Shown here: positions 1 to 4,767 of the stretch, in pieces | How positions within the stretch are numbered: the stretch's first letter is position 1 | How the letters are laid out: every line of letters starts with the position of its first letter | Assembly: GCA_025999115.1 (NCBI GenBank) | Contig: BNWW01000065.1 | Coordinates: 1-9,644, forward strand | Origin: Bacteroidia bacterium | GTDB taxonomy: Bacteria > Bacteroidota > Bacteroidia > Bacteroidales > Azobacteroidaceae | DNA: 9,644 bases | Direction of reading: 5' to 3' | Translations under genes and position numbers: made by a program | The notes under the pieces: generated by a model | What the model was told of the DNA's origin: nothing | Seen by the model: the letters and a program-made list of their open reading frames with translations, nothing else | The model's database searches: none

Positions 1-126
1 ATAAAAGTGGCGCAGCTACGCTGCTATGGGTTTGTGTATGCCCTTATTACCGTGCGCTTACGCACACGGCTACAAAGATGTTGGCGCTATGCGCCTTTCA
101 TAAACACATGGTTTTGCTGCTGATCC
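1..126 (+). repeat. Terminal hairpin-rich repeat, left copy (inverted relative to 9519-9644)
   Basis: This 126-base stretch matches the reverse complement of 9519-9644 with scattered substitutions and small indels; the core from about 43 to 75 is identical. It holds three short hairpins: GCAGC (12-16) with GCTGC (20-24), GTGCG (52-56) with CGCAC (61-65), and GGCGC (83-87) with GCGCC (91-95), each with a 3-4 base loop. The inner edge is sharp: the copies agree through GATCC at 122-126 and then diverge. To the right the sequence is a DUF6252-like gene lacking its 5' end, so the repeat edge coincides with a gene break. I do not recognise a named family. A non-autonomous palindromic element is the likeliest class, but its outer edge lies at or beyond the window end. 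Confidence 0.85.
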
Positions 127-582
127 GGAAGATGAGCTGCCAACACTCCCTCCCGACACACAAACTGGCGCAAATACGTTTGGGTGTTATGTGAATGATA
201 AATTGTTTGTGAACGATAATAGCGCCGGATGGATGGAAGCTCCTTTGAGTGCAACATTTCAAAAACGTAAAAACGTATTAATATTGCATTCATATTCAAA
301 AAAGAACTATATATAGAGCGAGAGAATCCCATGATAAATGTTTCAACTTTTGTTACATTGGCTTATTATAGTCCAGTTGAAGGATATCAAGATTGCCATG
401 ACTTGGCGTGCCAAAATAAAGGGGAAATAATACTTACAAGATTAGACACAATCAAGTGTGTTGTAAGTGGACGATTTACCTTTCCGTGTTTTTGCTCGGA
501 TATATCTTTCAATCCCGTGAGTAGTGATACAATACTGAATATAACAAATGGACGTTTCGATATAAAATTAGATGTTTATTAA
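127..582 (+). pseudogene. DUF6252-like lipoprotein remnant, 5'-truncated and frameshifted
   Basis: Two reading frames together spell one protein. The first, from the repeat edge to a TAG at 314-316, reads DPEDELPTLPPDTQTGANTF then GCYVNDKLFV, the characteristic N-terminal stretch of Bacteroidetes DUF6252-type secreted proteins. The second is open from 271 to 582 and ends with GEIILTRLD, VVSGRF and ITNGRFDIKL, the usual C-terminal pattern (a threonine/aspartate strand, SGxF, then GRFDIK). The frame change lies between about 271 and 316, possibly at the TATATATA run (308-315). The signal peptide and lipobox cysteine expected upstream are missing, because the terminal repeat begins at that point. 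The ATG at 331 is internal to the family alignment, so an 83-residue product from it would be only the C-terminal half. Function of the family is unknown. The frame join and family match come from reading by eye and remembered family patterns. Confidence 0.75.
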
Positions 583-604
583 TAACAATTAAGCAATTAC
601 AATA

Positions 605-658
605 ATGAAAACGAGAATTTTATTGATTTCCGTATGGATAGTTATGCTGAATAACTGA
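605..658 (+). other. Very short signal-peptide-like ORF (17 codons)
   Basis: A short open frame reads MKTRILLISVWIVMLNN and stops at TGA (656-658). Two basic residues followed by a hydrophobic run look like the start of a secreted or lipoprotein precursor whose body was lost when the neighbouring transposon fragment was joined on. Nothing else supports expression. The surrounding 583-721 carries no other coding signal that I can see. Confidence 0.25.
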
Positions 659-769
659 ACTTTCGCAAGAACGTTAAGATGTTAAAAATGAGATAAAAGA
701 GCAGCAAAAGATTTTGATAAGTTGCTGAAATTCAGTAACTTTGTGTTGCAAAACAAAAAACAAAATCCA

Positions 770-1430
770 ATGCTGCCGAGCAAAGATACGAGAATTATTT
801 CAGAGATAAAAGACTTTTTTACAACAAGTGAAAAAGCAGTAGAGACGATTATTCAAATCGCAAGTTCTTTGACAATACGGAAAAATCTGTTTCAAACACA
901 GGACAAGAACAATACTTGTTATTCGAATACAACCAAATTGCTGTTGTTATTGTTCTTCCCGTTTTTTGAGGTAAAAGATTCGTGGCATTATTCCAGCTCG
1001 GTTTTGTATAAATTTGTGGGTTGTGGGAAAGATGTATTTTACCGGATGTTGAATGATTGTTATTTAGCATGGCGTAACATACATTACCGGTTGACGCTAC
1101 AGTTGATAAAAAAGACGGCAGAGCGCAGTGATAGCGGCCAACCGGGCTGTCGTTGTTTGATAGTTGACGACACAGACCTTCCCAAAACAGGTCGCCGTAT
1201 AGAGTTGATAGGCAGGGTTTTTAGCCATGTGACCCATAAAAGCATCTTGGCATTCAAAGGATTGTTTGTGGGTTATCATGACGGAAAAAGTTTCTTTAGA
1301 GAATCCGGGTCAAGTTCGGGTGTCGGAATATGCCCGGAGCAAGATAAGTTTTTCTGCAAGACTTCGCATAAAGGCAAATGGCACGGATTGATGACAACCA
1401 ATACCCGACTTTCGTTTGAATTGACTCATA
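770..1430 (+). pseudogene. IS4-like (DDE) transposase, internally deleted and 3'-truncated
   Basis: The frame from ATG 770 (MLPSKDTRI) reads as the N-terminal half of a Bacteroidetes IS4-type transposase: a helical N-terminal region, the CGKDVFYRMLND segment, then CLIVDDTDLPKTGRRIELIG, which carries the first catalytic aspartate, and FSHVTHKSILAFKGLF and YHDGKSFF. A TTG at 722 would extend it by 16 residues, but the ATG fits the family better. After about 1297 the frame no longer reads as transposase. The next frame over (about 1299-1391) gives RVSEYARSKIS, which may be a later part of the same protein, suggesting a deletion plus frameshift there. The second aspartate and the glutamate of the DDE triad are absent, so it cannot transpose by itself. 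The open frame continues to 1585, but from 1436 on it is antisense to the flavodoxin gene. The IS ends could not be identified. Confidence 0.8.
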
Positions 1431-1435
1431 ATTCC

Positions 1436-1918
1436 TTACTTGTTGATTTCCTGTACAAATCTATCTATATTATCGCTGTTTATGTCCGAAACGCTTTTAT
1501 CCGTTTTAGCAATACGCTTGATAATTGCCCGTTCAAAGAAATTCATTTTCTCGAACTGAAATTCACCTCCGGCAAAGCATGTTGAAACGGCATGTTGATG
1601 TAATGCCTGGGGATAGGCATTTGTCAATTCCTGTTGTCGCTTGGACGTGTCCGGTTCCATTCCGCAAATGAACAACGCCAATCGCTTTTGCGTCAATACT
1701 TCGATATTGTCCTTGCAGAAACGTTGCATCGTTTTTGATGATGTTCCGGCATAAATGGATGTGCCTAAAACTATTCCATCAAAGGAATTGAGGTCGGGAC
1801 ATTTCACTTTTTTCAGGTCAATGATTGATACCTGACTGCCGGTTAATCGTCCGGCAATCATTTGCGCAACCTTGGCGGTTGTTCCATGCTTGGATGTGTA
1901 AATGATGGCTGTTTTCAT
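1436..1918 (-). CDS. Flavodoxin-domain protein (Flavodoxin_5 / HemG-like)
   Basis: The 160-residue product starts MKTAIIYTSKHGTTAKVAQM. Residues 8-14 (TSKHGTT) form the FMN-phosphate loop of flavodoxins; the strand FDGIVLGTSIYAG (about 47-58) supplies the second flavin-contacting loop, and ALFICGM (81-87) is the following core strand. Length and the C-terminal FFERAIIKRIAK segment fit the Flavodoxin_5 group, which includes menaquinone-dependent protoporphyrinogen oxidase HemG; which substrate this protein serves is not shown. The ATG at 1918 is chosen because the flavodoxin fold begins there and because it overlaps the stop of the upstream gene as ATGA, implying translational coupling; the frame runs open to 2038, but that part only reads the neighbour in another frame. 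It is the last gene of a four-gene minus-strand run, and the IS remnant abuts its stop. It appears intact. Confidence 0.88.
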   Translation of the reverse strand: MKTAIIYTSKHGTTAKVAQMIAGRLTGSQVSIIDLKKVKCPDLNSFDGIVLGTSIYAGTSSKTMQRFCKDNIEVLTQKRLALFICGMEPDTSKRQQELTNAYPQALHQHAVSTCFAGGEFQFEKMNFFERAIIKRIAKTDKSVSDINSDNIDRFVQEINK

Positions 1919-2487
1919 TTTTTCAATAATTCTTTTGTATGCTGCAATAATTCTTTTCCGCCAATCCGACCATGCCCCGGAATGACAATTTTTGCTTCGG
2001 GAAACTTCCCAATCACTTTTTGAATGGTTTTTGTCCATTCTTCCGGTTGGGCGTCCGACAGGTTTCCAAGTCCTTTGGAATGAATGTCTTTTACCAAATC
2101 AACCGTCATCTGATTGGCGTATGATTTTACGCCCTTTGAATGAAGATAATCCAAGCCGCCGAGACAGTCTTCGTGCCAATGGTTGGGAACGAAAGTAGAA
2201 ACAGCGGCTTTTAACGAATCGGCAATCCATTTCACCAAAGTTTCCGTTTGACTGCCGGTTGCCGGAGTATCAAAAAGAAACGCTTCGTCCTTGCTTACCA
2301 AAATCAAGCCGTTGGAAGATACTTTGCCGAATCCGTCCATTTCAGAAACAGATACATGAACGTATGCCTTTTCCGAAAGTTTTATCAATTCGACGTCTTC
2401 GGAAATCCGTATCTCCGGGTAATCGGATTGTGCCCGTAAAGGCAACTGAATGAACAATATAAAAAGAAAAAACAGATGTATCTTCAT
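1915..2487 (-). pseudogene. Subclass B1 metallo-beta-lactamase (CfiA/CcrA-like) with in-frame central deletion
   Basis: The 190-residue frame aligns closely, from memory, with B. fragilis CfiA/CcrA: signal peptide MKIHLFFLFILFIQLPLRAQ (probable cleavage near residue 19-20), then VELIKLSEKAYVHVS, the zinc motif HWHED (H103, H105, D107), ANQMTVDLVK, GNLSDA, and PGHG (H172). Full-length relatives are about 250 residues. Around residue 133 (bases near 2089) the sequence jumps from the helix after QMTVDLVK straight to the DIHSKGLGNLSDA segment. About 55 residues are missing, including the GGGHxxDN histidine (His196) and the GGC cysteine (Cys221). With one Zn1 ligand and one Zn2 ligand gone, carbapenemase activity is not expected. 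The frame is otherwise open, so a stable fragment could be made. ATG 2487 is chosen for the signal peptide; an upstream ATG at 2550 would add 21 non-homologous residues. The stop overlaps the flavodoxin start. Confidence 0.85.
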
Positions 2488-2551
2488 TATTGTATGCCAC
2501 ATCGCCCCACTTGCGTGCAACTCATAATTGGCTGCTGGTATTTGTGCCATA

Positions 2552-3340
2552 CTACAACTTTTCTATTAACTGACTTTTCACTAATTCCCATGCCTCTGTC
2601 TGATTATACCTGTCTTCGGGTCGTAAAAGCAAATTAGTGTCATCTAAAAATTCTTTGTCTTGCATTTTCAACTCCATATTTTGCAGATATTCTTTTTGCG
2701 TTGGCGGATTATCAACCACAAAACCAATATATTCACGATAGCAACGAATAATTTTTTCTATATCAACAGTTTGCGTTGACAATGCTTTCCAAAGGTCAAA
2801 CAAATCCCGTCCTTTTCGGCGTTGATATAAAGCACGAACTTTTGTACCGAGCAATTCTTCTAATTGATAGGTTGTTGTTTTGCAAGTTCCTGAATACCAT
2901 TGATTATTCACATTAAAATCGTGTTGTTTTAACTCCAACACATTAAAATGCTCTCGTGTATTGATTTCAACTTTTAAACGAATGGGAACGACAGGCGGAA
3001 TTTCCGAATTAAAACGAAAAATCAATGTATTGTTGTGCGCTTTTTGCTTAATTTTCGGCTCGCCAAGAAACGATAGAATTTCTCTTATTCTGTCTATCGT
3101 TTCCTTAATCGGCTCTGCGTTTATTTGCACTAAATCAATGTCTTCCGAGTAGCGAGGTTGCGGTTGCAAATACAATTTATGTAATGCCGTTCCACCTCTG
3201 AATGCCAAATGTTTAGCCAAATATTCATCATTGAACAATGCGACCAATGCACGGCAAATGACCAAATCCTGTTCGATTTGTTCGTTTCTGTGCCAAGGAA
3301 TTGTTTTATTCCACTCTTTTATAGCGTATTCGGGTATCAT
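2552..3340 (-). CDS. abiEii: AbiEii-family nucleotidyltransferase toxin
   Basis: The 262-residue protein has the AbiEii (PF08843) signature. Residues 48-51 (RGGT) begin the nucleotidyltransferase motif, and RYSEDIDL (63-70) gives the metal-binding D67-x-D69. KVEIN (123-127) supplies the third acidic strand, and RRKGRDLFDLW (174-184) is the conserved late motif. AbiEii toxins of type IV TA and abortive-infection systems are NTP transferases; those studied bind GTP or modify tRNA, and cause reversible growth arrest on phage infection. The start at 3340 overlaps the abiEi stop as ATGA, the usual antitoxin-then-toxin arrangement. Length matches the family and no frame damage is seen. The stop at 2552-2554 is followed at once by the beta-lactamase region, so read-through transcription into it is likely. 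The true target of this particular enzyme is unknown. Confidence 0.92.
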   Translation of the reverse strand: MIPEYAIKEWNKTIPWHRNEQIEQDLVICRALVALFNDEYLAKHLAFRGGTALHKLYLQPQPRYSEDIDLVQINAEPIKETIDRIREILSFLGEPKIKQKAHNNTLIFRFNSEIPPVVPIRLKVEINTREHFNVLELKQHDFNVNNQWYSGTCKTTTYQLEELLGTKVRALYQRRKGRDLFDLWKALSTQTVDIEKIIRCYREYIGFVVDNPPTQKEYLQNMELKMQDKEFLDDTNLLLRPEDRYNQTEAWELVKSQLIEKL

Positions 3341-4152
3341 TCGTCTATCTCGATTTGTTCGTTAATAATTATTTTCCATTTTTTATTTGTCTCACAATTA
3401 GCAATGGATTTTTTGTTTTTTAATGGTGTTCTGCGAAATAAAATGTCATATTTTCCCACACACGAATACAAATTATCGGCTTGCGATTGATATTCCAAAA
3501 CACATTCAAGTAAATAGCCCAATCGCTGAATGACAGGCGTTGGCACATATTCAAAAAACTTTTTTGTGAGTTTGCTGAAATCGCAACTTTCCGCCAATTC
3601 ATTCAGCACCGTTGCGGCACGGTTTATTCCGCCAATTTCTTTTTCAAACTGTATTAAATCGCTTGCCGTCAGTTCGGGCGATGAAATCCGTATGTAACCG
3701 GTGGGCGTTTTTCGTTGTTCGGTAAATTGTTCAAGGATAGTTGCTTTGTTGTTAAAATTGATTTTTGTTCCTTTTTTCTGTGTACTTCTAAGCGAGGGCG
3801 GGGTTGTAACAACAGAAAATTCTTGTGGTTGTTGGTGTGCCGCACCGTAAAAAACAGCAGCGTTGAGCAACGAAACATAGTAATCTCGTCTCAAAAATTT
3901 CATTAACCAATCAATGTAATACACTTCGGGAATAATTCCTTTTGCTTGATATTCAATGGGAATAATCACATAAAAGCCTTTCCAAACGGAACATATTTTT
4001 TTCTTGCGAACCAAGCGTGTCAACGCATTTTTTAGCACAATTCGGTTATAAGACGGAAATTTATTCTCTGCATCGGCAAGCAAGAAACAAATTTTTCCGT
4101 CTTTTTGAAGGTCTTCTATCCAATTTGTTACCGTGTATTTCATAACATTCAT
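3337..4152 (-). CDS. abiEi: AbiEi-family antitoxin / transcriptional repressor
   Basis: The 271-residue product has the AbiEi layout. The N-terminal winged helix covers about residues 1-65, with KNALTRLVRKKKICSVWKGF (41-60) as the recognition helix and wing. A middle region follows, with YYIDWLMKFL (78-87), YYVSLLNAAVFYGAAHQ (91-107) and FSVVTT, then a C-terminal antitoxin domain. In characterised systems this protein both neutralises AbiEii and represses its own operon by binding inverted repeats at the promoter, and a strong inverted repeat lies directly upstream at 4157-4209. Two ATGs are possible, 4152 and 4143 (MKYTVTNW). The second fits the family N-terminus slightly better and leaves a longer leader after the -7 box; I give the longer form. 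The stop overlaps the abiEii start by four bases. Confidence 0.9.
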   Translation of the reverse strand: MNVMKYTVTNWIEDLQKDGKICFLLADAENKFPSYNRIVLKNALTRLVRKKKICSVWKGFYVIIPIEYQAKGIIPEVYYIDWLMKFLRRDYYVSLLNAAVFYGAAHQQPQEFSVVTTPPSLRSTQKKGTKINFNNKATILEQFTEQRKTPTGYIRISSPELTASDLIQFEKEIGGINRAATVLNELAESCDFSKLTKKFFEYVPTPVIQRLGYLLECVLEYQSQADNLYSCVGKYDILFRRTPLKNKKSIANCETNKKWKIIINEQIEIDE

Positions 4153-4156
4153 TCTA

Positions 4157-4209
4157 ACATTAAGACTGCAAAGATAATCATTTTTTGATTATCTTTGCAG
4201 TTTTAATGT
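4157..4209. promoter_or_regulatory. Near-perfect 24-base inverted repeat, candidate AbiEi operator
   Basis: Arm 4157-4180 pairs with arm 4186-4209 over 24 positions with a single mismatch (4164 against 4202) and a five-T spacer (4181-4185). The inner 15 bases of each arm are exact complements. The repeat begins five bases upstream of the first possible abiEi start. Known AbiEi proteins repress their operon through roughly 23-base inverted repeats, so this is a good operator candidate; that assignment is inference. As RNA it could also fold into a hairpin, but there is no clear U-tract after it in either direction. Confidence 0.7.
4169..4176 (-). promoter_or_regulatory. Bacteroidetes -7 box TATCTTTG for the abiE operon
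   Basis: Read on the minus strand, 4176 down to 4169 is TATCTTTG, a full match to the Bacteroidetes -7 consensus TAnnTTTG. It lies within the right-reading arm of the inverted repeat, about 17 bases before ATG 4152 and 26 before ATG 4143, so repressor bound to the repeat would block it. No good TTTG -33 box is seen at the usual distance. Because of the symmetry the same box occurs facing the other way at 4190-4197. Confidence 0.6.
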
Positions 4210-4254
4210 CTGTTGTCGAAAATTTATTTTACTTTTTATATTTAAAATTGTACC

Positions 4255-4332
4255 GTGTAGGAGGTTTCGTTTTCGGAGAAAGCCAGTTACCTCAACAGTA
4301 AATTCGTATTCTTCGTTATACCATTTTTTCAT
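4255..4332 (-). pseudogene. N-terminal fragment of a TIGR04076-family gene
   Basis: Starting at ATG 4332 the minus strand reads MKKWYNEEYEFTVEVTGFLR, which I recognise as the very conserved N-terminus of TIGR04076 proteins (small cysteine-containing proteins of unknown function, usually about 100 residues). After roughly residue 20-22 the homology stops. The frame continues with unrelated codons to a TAA at 4189, running into the AbiE operator repeat. The gene was therefore cut, with the AbiE module now occupying the place of its remaining 80 or so codons. The family name is from memory; the fragment is short but distinctive. Confidence 0.7.
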
Positions 4333-4767
4333 AATTGTTCCTCACTTATGAAATGTAACTCGTTTATTGCTTATTATACTTGTTATTTTCATCTTTTGCA
4401 AATTCATTTATTTTTTCAACACCTCTGTATTTATTTTCGTCATTTTTTTATCTGATTAGCTTACAAAAATACTACTATTTAATGACTTTATCGCCGTCTG
4501 ATACGAACCTGCAATCTTTAAACGATTGATGACTGAATCCACTATTGATTCCGTCAAGTTAAATCCATCCAACAGATAACCTTTGCGGATACAAAACGGA
4601 TTAACGGTCGCTGTGACGCGGTGGGAGTATCGTCTCTGCGAGGTACGAAGCAGTCTCAAGTTGCCTGAATTGTAACCTTTATATCTCTTACATCAAAAAT
4701 TTGGATTATGCAAATTTACAAGTTGCAAAATTGAGTCTTAAGAAGTGTCAATATTTTGCCGATTACT
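4333..4767. other. AT-rich interval without a convincing gene
   Basis: About 435 bases separate the TIGR04076 fragment from the 3' end of the TPR gene. The longest frame is a 67-codon minus-strand stretch (4456-4659, ending KSLNSSIFVS). I cannot place it in a family, and its first residues fall in a repeat-like segment (4631-4657). No promoter box, tRNA or clear terminator was found. Short AT-rich frames at 4340-4450 do not resemble known proteins. Confidence 0.5.
4631..4657 (+). repeat. Degenerate copy of a widespread CGTC-GCGAGG-ACGAAGC repeat
   Basis: The segment contains CGTC, TGCGAGG and ACGAAGCA followed by GTCTC. It differs at four of 27 positions from a dispersed motif I remember from many bacterial genomes (CGTCATTGCGAGGAACGAAG then CAATCTC). 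It stands alone here, with no inverted partner nearby, so if it is a REP-like unit it is half of one. The identification rests on memory of the motif. Confidence 0.45.

Noticed and set aside
87..332. An 81-codon minus-strand frame
   Set aside because: It runs through the terminal repeat and lies antisense to the DUF6252-like remnant; its product matches nothing I know.
1431..1585. C-terminal part of the plus-strand transposase frame
   Set aside because: From 1436 it is exactly antisense to the flavodoxin gene and carries no transposase motif.
1919..2038. Extended flavodoxin start at 2038
   Set aside because: The extra 40 residues only read the beta-lactamase gene in another frame, and the FMN loop sits correctly after ATG 1918.
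2488..2551. Beta-lactamase start at 2550, or an integron attC site in this gap
   Set aside because: The extra 21 residues precede a proper signal peptide and match nothing. No paired RYYYAAC/GTTRRRY boxes with a hairpin could be found.
4157..4209. Rho-independent terminator
   Set aside because: The stem is AT-rich and no U-tract follows it on either strand. Position and the embedded -7 boxes fit an operator better.
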